Positions 18,204-27,882 are shown, counted from the stretch's first letter. The stretch is DNA of 64,000 bases from Aureimonas glaciei (GCF_014643375.1 NZ_BMJJ01000002.1:186345-250344), one strand, 5' to 3'. Notes: generated by a model not told the origin, from the letters alone. Numbers and translations are program-made.

Positions 18204-18895
18204 CCGGGAAATCGCTGCTTCGACCAGGCCGTCACGCTCCAGGCGAGGGCGTTGACGGCGAGGATGAGGGCGATGAGGACCATGCCGAGGCCGAGCGCCA
18301 GCGCCAGATCCCCCTTGGACGTCTCGAGCGCGATGGCAGTGGTCATGGTGCGGGTAAAGCCTTCGATGTTGCCGCCGACGATCATCACCGTGCCGACCTC
18401 CGCCGCGGCCCGGCCAAAACCCGCCAGCAAGGCGGTGAGGAGGCTGTAGCGGCTGTCGTACAGCAGCGTCGCCACGCGGCCGATCGTGCCGACGCCCATC
18501 GCGTTCAGCTCGTCGCGATAGTCGCGCCAGAGATCCTCGATGGTCTGCCGTGTCAGTGCGGCGATGATCGGCAGGACCAGCAGCGACTGCGCGATGACCA
18601 TCGCCATCGGCGTGAACAGGATCCCGAATTCGCCGAGCGGACCGGAGCGCGAGAGGAGGAGGTACACCGCAAGCCCGACGACGACGGGCGGCAGGCCCAT
18701 GAAGCCGTTGAGGACGACGATGAGGACTGTGCGGCCGGGAAAGCGCGACAGGGCCAGGACGGCGCCCAGCGGAAAGCCGACGACGGCCGCGGCGAGCACC
18801 GCCGCGACACTGACCTGCAGCGACAGGCTGACGATCGACAGCAGCGCGGCGTCGCCCGAGGCGATCAGCCAAAGCGCCGCTTCAATGTCCTGCAT
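18200..18895 (-). CDS. tupB: Tungstate ABC transporter permease TupB
   Basis: Encodes 231 residues from the ATG at 18895, which has GGAAGGG about 7 bases upstream; a start at 18949 would add 18 residues without a ribosome site. The protein has about five hydrophobic helices and the permease EAA-like loop near ATLLYDSRYSLLTALLAGFGRAAAEVG. It forms the membrane channel of the tungstate importer and is the first gene of tupB-tupC-tupA followed by two MoeA-like genes. Confidence 0.92.
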   Translation of the reverse strand: MQDIEAALWLIASGDAALLSIVSLSLQVSVAAVLAAAVVGFPLGAVLALSRFPGRTVLIVVLNGFMGLPPVVVGLAVYLLLSRSGPLGEFGILFTPMAMVIAQSLLVLPIIAALTRQTIEDLWRDYRDELNAMGVGTIGRVATLLYDSRYSLLTALLAGFGRAAAEVGTVMIVGGNIEGFTRTMTTAIALETSKGDLALALGLGMVLIALILAVNALAWSVTAWSKQRFPG

Positions 18896-19345
18896 GGCGG
18901 ACCCTTCCGTGACCGTGGCAGCCTTCTCCAGGAAGAGCCTGCCTGCCAACTTGCCACTCTACGGGTCCCTGATTGTCCCTCTGGGCGAAAACGTCAAGGA
19001 TTTGAAGCGGGACAGGTCAGCACGGGGTCGCGATCAGCGGTGCCGAAGGGCCGCCCAAGGCCAAGCTGAACAGCGGCCAGGCGTTCGCTGAAGGCTGTAC
19101 GGGACGAGGAGTCGCAGGGTTGAATCCGGTCGCGCCGACCCACCTTCTCCGGCCGATATTTCATGGGGAAGGAGACGGCATCACAGTGTGCAGCGTGGGG
19201 CGCCCAGGCACCCGGTTCCTCCGAGAACGTTTGAAGCGATAAGCCGGTGCGGCCGTCGGCGGGCCAACCACGCCCAGCCCGCGTGATCCCGTTGCCAGCG
19301 CAGCGCCGAGACGCTATAGACCGCGACGCTCGGCTTGCCGGTCGA
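18896..19345. other. Non-coding interval between tupB and tRNA-Gln
   Basis: About 450 bases without a convincing gene. It must hold the tup promoter (reading leftward) near 18900-18990 and the tRNA promoter near its right end. A stretch around 19110-19140 (GGGTTGAATCCGGTCG then CGCCGACCCA) looks like the TpsiC/acceptor end of a tRNA, but its T-stem does not pair, so it is at most a remnant. I see no clear operator or terminator. Confidence 0.5.
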
Positions 19346-19420
19346 TGGGGCGTCGCCAAGTGGTAAGGCAGCGGCTTTTGGTGCCGCCATTCCCAGGTTC
19401 GAATCCTGGCGCCCCAGCCA
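19346..19420 (+). tRNA. tRNA-Gln (anticodon TTG)
   Basis: A 75-base cloverleaf with encoded CCA. The acceptor pairs TGGGGCG with CGCCCCA, the anticodon stem GCGGC pairs with GCCGC around the loop TTTTGGT (anticodon TTG), and the T-stem CCAGG pairs with CCTGG around TTCGAAT. The D-arm is GCCAAGTGGTAAGGC. It reads CAA and, with wobble, CAG glutamine codons. No integrase gene or 3'-end duplication is visible next to it. Confidence 0.96.
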
Positions 19421-19687
19421 GACCGCCGCAGAGCGGACGGTAGCGACCCGCTGATGCGCTCGCAGGGTTTTCCCAGGCTCCTCTCGGTTGTGCTGTGTCC
19501 GGCAATGCGGCGTTGTGCTCCTGCACCCTCTGCAGGCTGACCGTGAGGTCCCTTGGTGGGGCGACAGGGCATCTGCCTGTCGATCGTCGCACTCCCCCTT
19601 GTCTCCAACTTTGCCGGGAGAAGCGTCCGCGACGCCGTCGGCCCTGCCCTGGAAAGGGCGTTCCTCCACGCCCCCCCGCGACCCCTG

Positions 19688-21703
19688 CTAGGACAGGGAG
19701 CGGGCGGTGGTTTCCGCCGCGGGGACAGCGCCCGGCATGGATCCGGCTCCGGCGTCGGCGCCCAGGCCAGGCGGCGGCGGATGCGGCGTCTTTTCCCAGA
19801 CATGCGGCCGGTCCATCAGCTGGAGGAAGGCGCGGAAGGCGGCGACGCTGATGAGCAGCCAGTAGACGGCCAGGGTCCAGAGATGGCGCGGCAGGAAGCG
19901 CTTTTCTTCCCGGTCGAGCGCCTGCGTCGCCAGCACGACGAAGGCCAGGTAGCCGGCAATCAGGGTAAAGGCGTCGGTGGCCAGAAGGACGCTGTCGACG
20001 AGAGCGGGAGGGCCCGAGGTTCCCAGGGCCAGGGCCGTGCAGGCGAGGAAGAAGAGCAGGAAGGCATGCGCCACGGAGGAGGCGAGCATGCCGAAGAAAA
20101 GGAGCTGGAATCCGACAAAACCCTTCGCGCCGAGATCGCGCCACAGCGCGACCGGGTCGCGCATGTGGACCAGCCACGTCTGTATCCAGCCTTTCATCCA
20201 GCGCGTGCGCTGGTTGCGCCAGACGCGCCAGCTCTCGGGTGCATCCTCGAAGGTCGGCACGTCGATCGTCTCGACCCGGTAGCCGGCGCGATAGAGGCGG
20301 ATGCCGAGGTCGGCATCCTCCGTGACATTGTGGCTGTCCCAGGCGCCGACGGCCTCGAGCGCCGCGCGGCGGAAATGATTGGAGGTGCCGCCGAGCGGCA
20401 ACGGCAGGCCGGCCGCCGAGAGCCAGGGAAGAAAGCCTCGGAAGAGCGCGGCGTATTCCAACGCGAAATGCCCGCTGAGCCAGGAGGTCTCGCCGTTCCC
20501 GATGACCAGCGGCGCCTGCAGGCAGGCCAGGCGCGCGTCGCTGCATCGAAATCGCCGATAGGCGGCTTCCAGCTGACCGGGCCGGGGGCGATCTTCGGCG
20601 TCGTAGATTACGAGGAACTCGCCGGATGCGAGCGGCAGCGCGACGTTCAGCGCCTTGGGCTTGGTGCGCGGCAGCGACGGCGGGACGCGGACGAGGGAAA
20701 AGTTCGGGCGGCCGGCGATCGCCGCCTCCACCGCCGCGATGGTACCGGCGTCATCGCCCTCGCAGACCAGCATCACCTCCAGCCGTGAACGCGGCCATTG
20801 CAGCGCCGACAGCGCGGCGACGAGCCCCGGAACCATGGCGCGCTCGTCGTGCAACGCGACCAGCACCGAGTAGACCGGGCGCGGTCCTTCGCAGCGAAGG
20901 GCCGGGCCCGCGCTGTCGCTTGGGTCCGCCGCATGCTGCGACAGCAGCCGGTGCGCTGCCAGCAGCCGGACCAGCGCGCAGCAGAGGAACAAAGGCAGGA
21001 GCCCGAGATGCAGGACGTGGAGGAACTGCCAGGGCGCCTTGACGAGAAGGATGGCAAGGCCACCGGAAATCAGTCCGGCGACCATGCCCTGCATGCCGGT
21101 CCAGACCGTGCGGGCCGACAGAGCGGGCCTGTCGCCGGCAAGGCCGAGACAGGCCGATTGCGACCGCTGCGCCAGCGATGCGGTGGCGCGGTGCGCGAAG
21201 AGCGCGCGCGGCGTGCACACGCGGAAGATCGACCGTCGCTGCGGATGGATGGCCAGGAGCGCCGCGATCGAATCGAGCTCCTCGAGCCGCGGGGCCATGA
21301 AGAACTTTCCCTGAAGGTCCGGCCCGCAGACCCGCAGCGATCTGGCCATCGGCCCTCCTGCCGTTTCCGCCCTGCCGGGATCTGATCCAAGATCGCCCCG
21401 ACCGACGATGCTGTCGGTGGAAGCGATGGCTTCGACCGAAAGGTCGAGGGCCTGGCCGATGGCCGCGGCCAGCGCGTCCTCGCTCGCGCATCCGGCGCAG
21501 ACCAGTTCCCAGCCCATGTCGGTGCCGTTGCGGGCGGCACGGCGGCGGGCGCGCTCGCCCGCCAGCGCGTCGATGCCGAGGCCCGCCAGGAGCACCGGCA
21601 CGCGGCCCGGACCCGATGCTTCGGATGGCGGCTTGCGGGCGGGGACGAAGGGGTCGTAGAATCGCCCTGCCTCGCCGGCGAGGGGAACCGCGTCGTCACG
21701 CAT
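19688..21703 (-). CDS. Membrane glycosyltransferase, family 2, with GspE/MshEN-like N-terminus
   Basis: Encodes 671 residues from the ATG at 21703; an ATG at 21769 would add 22 residues without better support. Residues about 35-160 resemble the small MshEN/GspE N-terminal domain (LGIDALAGERARRRA; LSVEAIASTDSI). Two membrane helices follow, then a GT2 catalytic domain with VIYDAEDRP, TEDADLG and QRTRWMKGW, and four or five more helices. The D, D, D, QxxRW pattern marks a processive polymerase like cellulose or hyaluronan synthases. It probably exports a surface polysaccharide. No partner genes lie beside it, so the product is unknown. Confidence 0.88.
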   Translation of the reverse strand: MRDDAVPLAGEAGRFYDPFVPARKPPSEASGPGRVPVLLAGLGIDALAGERARRRAARNGTDMGWELVCAGCASEDALAAAIGQALDLSVEAIASTDSIVGRGDLGSDPGRAETAGGPMARSLRVCGPDLQGKFFMAPRLEELDSIAALLAIHPQRRSIFRVCTPRALFAHRATASLAQRSQSACLGLAGDRPALSARTVWTGMQGMVAGLISGGLAILLVKAPWQFLHVLHLGLLPLFLCCALVRLLAAHRLLSQHAADPSDSAGPALRCEGPRPVYSVLVALHDERAMVPGLVAALSALQWPRSRLEVMLVCEGDDAGTIAAVEAAIAGRPNFSLVRVPPSLPRTKPKALNVALPLASGEFLVIYDAEDRPRPGQLEAAYRRFRCSDARLACLQAPLVIGNGETSWLSGHFALEYAALFRGFLPWLSAAGLPLPLGGTSNHFRRAALEAVGAWDSHNVTEDADLGIRLYRAGYRVETIDVPTFEDAPESWRVWRNQRTRWMKGWIQTWLVHMRDPVALWRDLGAKGFVGFQLLFFGMLASSVAHAFLLFFLACTALALGTSGPPALVDSVLLATDAFTLIAGYLAFVVLATQALDREEKRFLPRHLWTLAVYWLLISVAAFRAFLQLMDRPHVWEKTPHPPPPGLGADAGAGSMPGAVPAAETTARSLS

Positions 21704-21821
21704 AATCGGACGTCGAAACTTTGGACCGCAACATGCGTGGCAACCCGCTGGCACCCGGATGGCGAGCATTGTCGGGTAGAGCTTCCCTTACGGAAACCAA
21801 TCAACGGGAGAATTATTCGAC

Positions 21822-22667
21822 TTGCTGAATATACGTGTGGTTGCACTTTCGCTGGTCATGATGGCCCTCGCCTTAGGCGCGCAGGCCCGGGCGCAGGACG
21901 CCGTGATGGAAAACTTCTGGGATCAGCACCAGCGGCTGGCCAAGCCGGCGCTTCCCACGCTGGAGCGGCTGCGCTTCCTCACCAGCGTCGATTATCCGCC
22001 CTTCAACTTTCTGGATGCGCGGGGCCGGCTGGCCGGCTTCAACGTCGACCTCGTCAAGGCTGCCTGCGATGAGCTCGGCCTCCTCGATCGCTGCCAGATC
22101 GAGGCGCGGCCCTTCGCCGACCTCGTGCCGGCGCTGTTGGCCGGCGAGGCCGAAGCGATCATCGCCGGCGTCGCCATCACCCCGGAGAACCGGGAGAAGC
22201 TGGCCTTCACCGAAAGCTATTTCCGCTATCCCGCGCGCTTCGTCACCCGCAAGGACCGGATGCTGGCCGAACCGATGGCGCAATCCATCGCCGCCAAAAA
22301 GGTCGGTGTCGTCGACGGGAGTGCTCATGTCGCCATGCTGCAGGCCTTCTTTCCACAGGCAGAGCGTGTCCCTTTCGACAGCCGCGAACTGGCGCTGGCG
22401 GGCCTCAGGAAGGGCGATGTCGACGCCGTCTTCGGCGACGGCGTCGGTCTCTCCTTCTGGCTCGAAAGCGAGGCGGCCGAAGCCTGCTGCAGCTTTGCCG
22501 GCGGCCCCTATCTGTCGCAGCGCTTTCTCGGCGAGGGGTTAGCGATCGCCGTGGCCCAGAAGAATGTCGATCTCGCCAGGGCGCTCGACTACGGCATCGG
22601 GCAGGTCATCGCCAAGCGGCGCTTTTCCGAGCTGATGCTGCGGTATTTTCCGGTCAGCGCCTTTTGA
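21822..22667 (+). CDS. Periplasmic solute-binding protein, SBP_bac_3 family
   Basis: Encodes 281 residues starting at TTG 21822, preceded by GGGAG about 12 bases upstream. The signal peptide (NIRVVALSLVMMALALGAQARA) is followed by a type II binding-protein fold with FLTSVDYPPFNFLDARGRLAGFNVDL, GEAEAIIAGVAITPENREK, and a C-terminal QRFLGEGLAIAVAQKN. Such proteins bind amino acids or related small polar ligands. No permease or ATPase gene is adjacent, so it is either an orphan binding protein or works with components elsewhere. Divergent from the glycosyltransferase gene. Confidence 0.88.
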   Translation: MLNIRVVALSLVMMALALGAQARAQDAVMENFWDQHQRLAKPALPTLERLRFLTSVDYPPFNFLDARGRLAGFNVDLVKAACDELGLLDRCQIEARPFADLVPALLAGEAEAIIAGVAITPENREKLAFTESYFRYPARFVTRKDRMLAEPMAQSIAAKKVGVVDGSAHVAMLQAFFPQAERVPFDSRELALAGLRKGDVDAVFGDGVGLSFWLESEAAEACCSFAGGPYLSQRFLGEGLAIAVAQKNVDLARALDYGIGQVIAKRRFSELMLRYFPVSAF

Positions 22668-22795
22668 GCCTCGTGCCGCCGGCCGCTCGTGTTGACGGCG
22701 CCACAGGCGCGCCATAGACGATCCTACCGGCTTCGGCCCCGGGCGGCGAACCGCCCGCGCGGGCGCGGGCCGACCTCCAGCGTTGCAGGACTGCC

Positions 22796-24454
22796 ATGGC
22801 CGCCGATCGGCACGATTTTCTGACCATCACCGATGCGCTCGTCGCGGAGGCCGAGACCTCCAACGCCTGGCCCTTCGAGGAAGCGCGCAAGCTGGTCGCC
22901 CGTCACGCCGAGACGGGCTCGAAGTCCGTGCTGTTCGAGACCGGCTATGGTCCCTCCGGCCTGCCGCACATCGGTACCTTCGGCGAGGTCGCCCGCACTT
23001 CGATGGTCCGCACGGCCTTTCGCGTCCTGACCGCCGACAAGGTGCCGACGCGGCTCCTGTGCTTCTCCGACGATCTCGACGGGCTGCGCAAGGTGCCCGA
23101 CAACGTGCCGAACCGCGACATGATGCTGGCCTATCTCGGCAAGCCGCTGAGCCGCGTGCCCGATCCTTTTTCCAACGAGCATCCCTCCTTCGGCGCCGCC
23201 AACAATGCGCGCCTCAGGGCATTTCTCGACCGTTTCGGCTTCGACTACGAATTCGCCTCGGCGACCGACTATTATACGCAGGGCCGCTTCGATCAGACGC
23301 TGCTGACCATGCTGCGCTGCTACGACGAGGTGATGGAGATCATTCTGCCCTCGCTCGGCCCCGATCGCCGTGCCACCTATTCGCCCTTCCTGCCGATCCA
23401 TCCGCGCACCGGCATCGTCTTGCAGGTGCCGATGATCGATCGCGATCCCGAGCGCGGCATGATCGCCTATGCCGATCCCGACACCGGCGAGCGGATCGAG
23501 ACCACGGTGACCGGCGGCGCGGTGAAGTGCCAGTGGAAGGCCGACTGGGCCCTGCGCTGGACGGCGCTCGGCGTCGACTACGAGATGGCCGGCAAGGACC
23601 TGATCGACAGCGTCACCCTGTCGTCGAAGATCTGCCGGGCGCTGGGCGCCCGGCCGCCGGAAGGCTTCAACTACGAGCTCTTCCTCGACGAGAAGGGCCA
23701 GAAGATTTCCAAGTCGAAGGGCAACGGCCTGACGATCGAGGACTGGCTCGCCTACGCCTCGCCGGAGAGCCTCTCCTTCTACATGTTCCAGAAGCCGCGT
23801 GCGGCCAAGCGCCTGCATTTCGACGTCATCCCGAAGGCGGTGGACGAGTACTACACCTTCCTCGCCGCCTATGGCAGGCAGACGCTGGCGCAGCAGCTGC
23901 AGAACCCGGTCTGGCACATCCATTCCGGCGCGCCGCCGTCGGAAGGCATCGCCATCCCCTTCGCCATGCTGCTCAACCTCGTCTCCGCCTCGAATGCCGG
24001 CGACGCAGGAACGCTCTGGGGCTACATCACGCGCTACGCGCCCGGCACGACGGTCGAGAACGCGCCGGAACTCGACCGCCTCGTCGGCTACGCGCTGCGC
24101 TACTTCAAGGATTTCGTCGAGCCGGCCAAGGTCTTTCGCGCCCCCGATGCGGTCGAGCGCGAGGCCCTTGCCGCCCTCGACGAAAAGCTGGCTTCGCTGC
24201 CGGAGGGCGCCGGTTCGGACGCCATCCAGGACGCCATCCTCGACGTCGCCCGGCCGATCGAGCGCTACCAGGACCTGAAGAAGACCGGTCCGAACGGCGG
24301 ACCGGGCGTCTCGGGCGTCTGGTTCCAGGCGCTCTACCAGACGCTGATCGGCCAGGAGCGCGGACCCCGCTTCGGCTCCTTCGTCGAGCTCTACGGCATC
24401 GCCGAGACGCGCGCCCTCATTGCGGCGGCGCTGGAGGGGCGGCTGGCGGCATAG
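22796..24454 (+). CDS. lysK: Lysyl-tRNA synthetase, class I
   Basis: Encodes 552 residues. The class I signatures are [10 protein letters not shown] (HIGH-type, residues 58-61) and KISKS at 303-307. This is the class I LysRS found in Rhizobiales, Rhodobacterales, spirochaetes and archaea, not the class II LysS of E. coli. It charges tRNA-Lys. The start codon ATG follows GCAGGACTGCC. The 3' end overlaps the convergent nuclease-like gene by 38 bases. Confidence 0.96.
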   Translation: MAADRHDFLTITDALVAEAETSNAWPFEEARKLVARHAETGSKSVLFETGYGPSGLPHIGTFGEVARTSMVRTAFRVLTADKVPTRLLCFSDDLDGLRKVPDNVPNRDMMLAYLGKPLSRVPDPFSNEHPSFGAANNARLRAFLDRFGFDYEFASATDYYTQGRFDQTLLTMLRCYDEVMEIILPSLGPDRRATYSPFLPIHPRTGIVLQVPMIDRDPERGMIAYADPDTGERIETTVTGGAVKCQWKADWALRWTALGVDYEMAGKDLIDSVTLSSKICRALGARPPEGFNYELFLDEKGQKISKSKGNGLTIEDWLAYASPESLSFYMFQKPRAAKRLHFDVIPKAVDEYYTFLAAYGRQTLAQQLQNPVWHIHSGAPPSEGIAIPFAMLLNLVSASNAGDAGTLWGYITRYAPGTTVENAPELDRLVGYALRYFKDFVEPAKVFRAPDAVEREALAALDEKLASLPEGAGSDAIQDAILDVARPIERYQDLKKTGPNGGPGVSGVWFQALYQTLIGQERGPRFGSFVELYGIAETRALIAAALEGRLAA

Positions 24455-25184
24455 GCGCTCCGGGCCCGGACGGGTCGCGTTCCGCCCAGAGGCCCGCTTG
24501 GGCGGTGCGCGCCTTCTCCTCGGCCTCGACATAGGGGCCGCCCGCCTTGGCCCGGGCCCAGCCATGGGCCACCAGCCAATGCCCGATGTCGGTGCTGCCG
24601 AGGCTGCAGGCACTCTCCAGGGTCTCCCCCTTCGCCTGGAAATCGCCGGGGACCGTGCAGGTGATCGACCGCGACCGGACGAGCGCCCTCAGCGCCGTCC
24701 TCGCCCGTGCGCCGCAGGGCCAGAGCGCGGCGCCGGCGCCGCAGCGCTCCGTCGGCGGCTCGATCCCCGTCAGCCGGACCGTGCCGCTCCCGACGCGAAA
24801 GCTGCCACCGTCGACGACGACCGGTCGCGGCAGCAGCGTCGGGCGGGGGGCGCTGTCGTCCACCGTCTCGGCCTCGACGTCGACGGAGGCCGGGTCCGGC
24901 GGCGGCTTGGCCGCTCGCCCGAAACTGGAATGGTCGACCGGCAGGAGCTTCTCCGGCGAGGGGCGAAGGCCCGGCCCGATCGGCCGCGCGGTGGCTCTCT
25001 CGGTCGTCTCGTCTGTCCCGCCCGCCGGCGCCAGCGGGACAGCGATGGCGGCCGCCTGCTCCTCCCACCGCGGTGCATGACGGGCCGTGCCATAGGCGAG
25101 GATCGCCACGAGGAGAACGAGGCCCGCAGCGATCTTCAGCGGCGGTATGATGGCGCTGCGGCCGCGCCTCGGCGGCAAGGGCAT
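24417..25184 (-). CDS. Membrane-anchored SNase-like protein, catalytically degenerate
   Basis: Encodes 255 residues: a short basic N-terminus, one transmembrane helix ([19 protein letters not shown]), a Pro-rich linker and a C-terminal staphylococcal-nuclease-like fold. Fold markers are [15 protein letters not shown] and [18 protein letters not shown]. At the positions of the catalytic Glu43 and Arg87 of S. aureus nuclease I read Thr (EPPT) and Glu (KGETLES). Hydrolysis is therefore doubtful, and a binding role is possible. Such proteins often carry the thermonuclease label in alphaproteobacteria. It overlaps lysK at the 3' end. Confidence 0.82.
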   Translation of the reverse strand: MPLPPRRGRSAIIPPLKIAAGLVLLVAILAYGTARHAPRWEEQAAAIAVPLAPAGGTDETTERATARPIGPGLRPSPEKLLPVDHSSFGRAAKPPPDPASVDVEAETVDDSAPRPTLLPRPVVVDGGSFRVGSGTVRLTGIEPPTERCGAGAALWPCGARARTALRALVRSRSITCTVPGDFQAKGETLESACSLGSTDIGHWLVAHGWARAKAGGPYVEAEEKARTAQAGLWAERDPSGPGAPMPPAAPPAPPQ

Positions 25185-25236
25185 CAGCGGCTGTCTGCCG
25201 GACGGCGACGCGGCCCGGCAATGCCGGCGCGAGGCC

Positions 25237-25884
25237 TCACTGGCTCGCCCACAGGATCCGTGCGATCCACTCGATGTCGTCGACGGCGAACTGCAGGTCG
25301 GGATAGTCGGGATTGACTGAGGCGAGTTCGACCGTCTTGGAGGTGCGACGCTGCAGGATCTTGGCCATGACCTCGCCGGCCCTTGTGCGCACCACCACGC
25401 GGTCGCCGCGGCGGACCGATGCGCCGGGCGAGACGATGACGATATCGCCGTCGCGGTAGAGCGGCATCATCGACTGTCCCGACACCTCCAGTGCGTAGAC
25501 CGGCTCGGCGCCGCCGGTCTGCGGCAGCGCGATCTCGTCCCAGCCCTGGCCGACGGGGAAGCCGCTGTCGTCGAAATAACCGCCGGCTCCGGCCTCGGCA
25601 AAGCCGAGAAGGGGCACGGAGGCGGGTGCGAGCAGGCTGGCGGCGGCCGGCGACCTGCCGCTCATCAGCGCGGTGAACTGCTCGATCGTCGTATTGGTCG
25701 CGTCGATGATCTTGGCGATGGATTCGGTGGACGGCCAGCGCGGCCGGCCGTCGGCGGCCAGCCGCTTCGACTTGTTGAAGGTCGTCGGATCGAGGCCGGC
25801 GCGGCGCGCCAGCCCGGACGGCGTCATCTTGTGGCGCTCGGCGAGGCCGTCGATGGCGGCCCACACCCGCTCGTGCGAGAACAT
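25237..25884 (-). CDS. HTH transcriptional regulator with S24 peptidase domain
   Basis: Encodes 215 residues. Residues 1-65 form a helix-turn-helix DNA-binding domain (MTPSGLARRAGLDPTTFNKS). The C-terminal half is an S24 LexA/CI-type protease with SGQSMMP (Ser138) and VMAKIL (Lys175) as the catalytic dyad. An AG pair in the hinge (FAEAGAGGYF) could be a self-cleavage site. No phage genes lie nearby, so it is more likely a chromosomal stress regulator than a prophage repressor. Target genes are unknown; an SOS or oxidative signal is possible by analogy. Confidence 0.9.
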   Translation of the reverse strand: MFSHERVWAAIDGLAERHKMTPSGLARRAGLDPTTFNKSKRLAADGRPRWPSTESIAKIIDATNTTIEQFTALMSGRSPAAASLLAPASVPLLGFAEAGAGGYFDDSGFPVGQGWDEIALPQTGGAEPVYALEVSGQSMMPLYRDGDIVIVSPGASVRRGDRVVVRTRAGEVMAKILQRRTSKTVELASVNPDYPDLQFAVDDIEWIARILWASQ

Positions 25885-26004
25885 CCCGATCCGCTCCCGA
25901 TCGTGGCTTGCGACAAGGAATAAATACCTCGAAGCCGTAGGTTTAGAAGGGAGTTGGGCAATTGTCCAGACCGCGGCGCCGCCCCGCCGAAAAATCCGCT
26001 CCCG

Positions 26005-26622
26005 TCAGCCGACGCGGAAGGGCGCGCGGCCACCATCCAGGACGTGTTCCAGGTCGTCGATGCGGTCCTGGCCGAAGAAGGGCTCGCCGTTGAGGACGTA
26101 GCCCGGCACGCCGGGAAGCGAGGCGGCGACGGCGGCATCGGCGTTGGCCTTGCGGGCGGCGGCCGATTCCGGCGACTCGGCCCGTTCGATGATCGCCGCG
26201 GCGTCGAAGCCGAGCTCGCTGAGATAGGCCTCGATCTGCAGCCGGTCGGCCATGTCTTCCTCGCGCGCCCAGTAGCCCGAGAACACCCGGTCCATGAAGT
26301 CCAGCGGCGACTGCCCCTCGGCGACGAGCGCCACGGCCACGAGATCGGCGAGGGCCGGGTCGGCGGGCGAGAATTTCGGCTTGACGTTGAGGGCGAGGCC
26401 GCGCCGCTCGGCGACCCGCTGCAGGTCGATCAGGCGGTAGTCCTGCCGGATCTTCGGGCGCTGGGCGACAGGCACCTGGCCCGAGACCGCCCACATGGCC
26501 GACAGGTCGACCGCCAGTGGCCGCAGCGTGGCGTTGTGCCGGCCGGCCACGGATCGGATTTCCTCGTGCCCGAGATAGACGTAAGGGGAGGAGGAGGTGA
26601 AGTAGTAGTCGATCACTGGCAT
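26005..26622 (-). CDS. DsbA-family 2-hydroxychromene-2-carboxylate isomerase-like protein
   Basis: Encodes 205 residues from an ATG at 26622 with AAGGAG upstream. The N-terminus DYYFTSSSPYVYLGHEEI has Ser-Ser-Pro where thioredoxin-fold DsbA proteins have CxxC, as in kappa-class glutathione transferase/HCCA isomerases. GVPGYVLNGEPFFGQDRIDDLE is the family C-terminal signature. It probably acts on a glutathione-dependent isomerisation or detoxification in the cytoplasm. The substrate is unknown, because no aromatic degradation genes lie nearby. Confidence 0.9.
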   Translation of the reverse strand: MPVIDYYFTSSSPYVYLGHEEIRSVAGRHNATLRPLAVDLSAMWAVSGQVPVAQRPKIRQDYRLIDLQRVAERRGLALNVKPKFSPADPALADLVAVALVAEGQSPLDFMDRVFSGYWAREEDMADRLQIEAYLSELGFDAAAIIERAESPESAAARKANADAAVAASLPGVPGYVLNGEPFFGQDRIDDLEHVLDGGRAPFRVG

Positions 26623-26808
26623 GGCGTGCTCCTTGCGATGGGCTCCCCGCCCATATCGGTCCGAAGCGCTCCCCGGCAAGCTTTGCGGCGGAACCCGGGG
26701 GTGAAATGTGGCATTGTCGGGGGAAGGCGACCATCCGCTTCGGCCCTTGCGGCTTAGGATGGAAAAGGGCCGGCGGCCCTTTGCGGCCATCAGGAGACGG
26801 CAGGGCGA

Positions 26809-27882
26809 ATGGCACTCAGGTTCGGACAGAGTACCAGCGAGGAACAGCGCCGGCGCGCCGGCGAGCCCGGCCGGGGGCGCGACGCCAACCAGCCGCTCGG
26901 AATCCCGTGGAAGGGCTGGAAGGACATCCTCTGGCGCATCTATTTCTCGTTTTTCGAGGACCGGGTGATGCTGATCGCGGCCGGTGCCACCTTCTATCTG
27001 CTGCTGGCGCTGTTTCCCGCCTTTGCCGTGTTCGTCTCGGCCTATGGCTTCGTCGCCGACCCCATGACGATTTCCGAGCACATCGCCTTCATCGGCCGCT
27101 TCCTGCCGCAGGCCGGCACGGATCTGTTGCAGATGCAGCTGGAGCGCCTGATCGCCCAGGACCCCGCCTCGCTGTCGCGCGGCTTCATCATCGGTCTCGC
27201 CGTGGCGCTGTGGAGCGCCAATAATGGCATCAAGACGCTGTTCGAGGCGATGAACATCGCCTATGGCGAGCAGGAGCAGCGCAGCTTTATCAAGCTCAAC
27301 ATCGTCGCCTTCTGCTTTACCCTGGGCGCGGTGTTCATCGGCATCACGCTGATCGTCGTCGTCGGCGTTGTCCCGGTGATTATGAAGATCTTCGGCCTGT
27401 CGAGTTTTTCCGATACGCTCATCGCGTCACTGCGCTGGCCGGTGATCTTTTTTCTCATCGTCGGCTCGATCGCGATGATCTACCGCTACGGACCGAGCCG
27501 CAACCGCGCCCGCTGGCGTTGGGTGATTTTCGGCGCGGTCCTTACCGCCTTCGTCTGGCTCGGCGCCTCGATCAGCTTTTCCTGGTACCTGCAGAATTTT
27601 GCCAATTACGGCGCCACCTACGGCTCGCTCGGCGCCGTGATCGGCTTCATGATGTGGGTCTGGGTGTCGTCGGTGATCTTCATCCTCGGTGCCGAGATCA
27701 ACGCCGAGATGGAGCACCAGACGGCGCTCGACACGACGGACCTGCCGGAAAAGCCGATCGGCGAGCGCGGCGCCCGCGTCGCCGACACGATCGGCAAGAG
27801 CTCGTCCAAGGGCCGCCCGCCGACGGCGGAAAAGAAGGGATTCTTGCAGCGCTTTCGGTCGAAGGGGTCGGCGGCCGCCTAG
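26809..27882 (+). CDS. YihY/virulence factor BrkB family membrane protein
   Basis: Encodes 357 residues. Six hydrophobic helices lie between about residues 50 and 310, starting with FEDRVMLIAAGATFYLLLALFPAFAVF, the typical N-terminal segment of BrkB/YihY. The last helices contain GASISFSWYLQNFANYGATY and VSSVIFILGAEINAEMEHQ. The C-terminus is basic and cytoplasmic. These proteins are conserved inner-membrane proteins of unsettled function, formerly misnamed RNase BN. Divergent from the DsbA-like gene with 186 bases between. Confidence 0.93.
   Translation: MALRFGQSTSEEQRRRAGEPGRGRDANQPLGIPWKGWKDILWRIYFSFFEDRVMLIAAGATFYLLLALFPAFAVFVSAYGFVADPMTISEHIAFIGRFLPQAGTDLLQMQLERLIAQDPASLSRGFIIGLAVALWSANNGIKTLFEAMNIAYGEQEQRSFIKLNIVAFCFTLGAVFIGITLIVVVGVVPVIMKIFGLSSFSDTLIASLRWPVIFFLIVGSIAMIYRYGPSRNRARWRWVIFGAVLTAFVWLGASISFSWYLQNFANYGATYGSLGAVIGFMMWVWVSSVIFILGAEINAEMEHQTALDTTDLPEKPIGERGARVADTIGKSSSKGRPPTAEKKGFLQRFRSKGSAAA

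Noticed and set aside
19100-19140. tRNA-like 3' end (GGGTTGAATCCGGTCG ... CGCCGACCCA)
   Set aside because: The T-stem halves do not pair and no acceptor or anticodon arm is found upstream, so it is not a functional tRNA; at most a remnant or chance similarity.
19346-19687. tRNA-Gln as an integration site for a genomic island
   Set aside because: No integrase gene, direct repeat of the tRNA 3' end, or change to mobile-type genes is visible on either side.
25237-25884. Prophage repressor
   Set aside because: Although it is HTH-S24, no phage gene lies within 20 kb; a chromosomal stress regulator is more likely.
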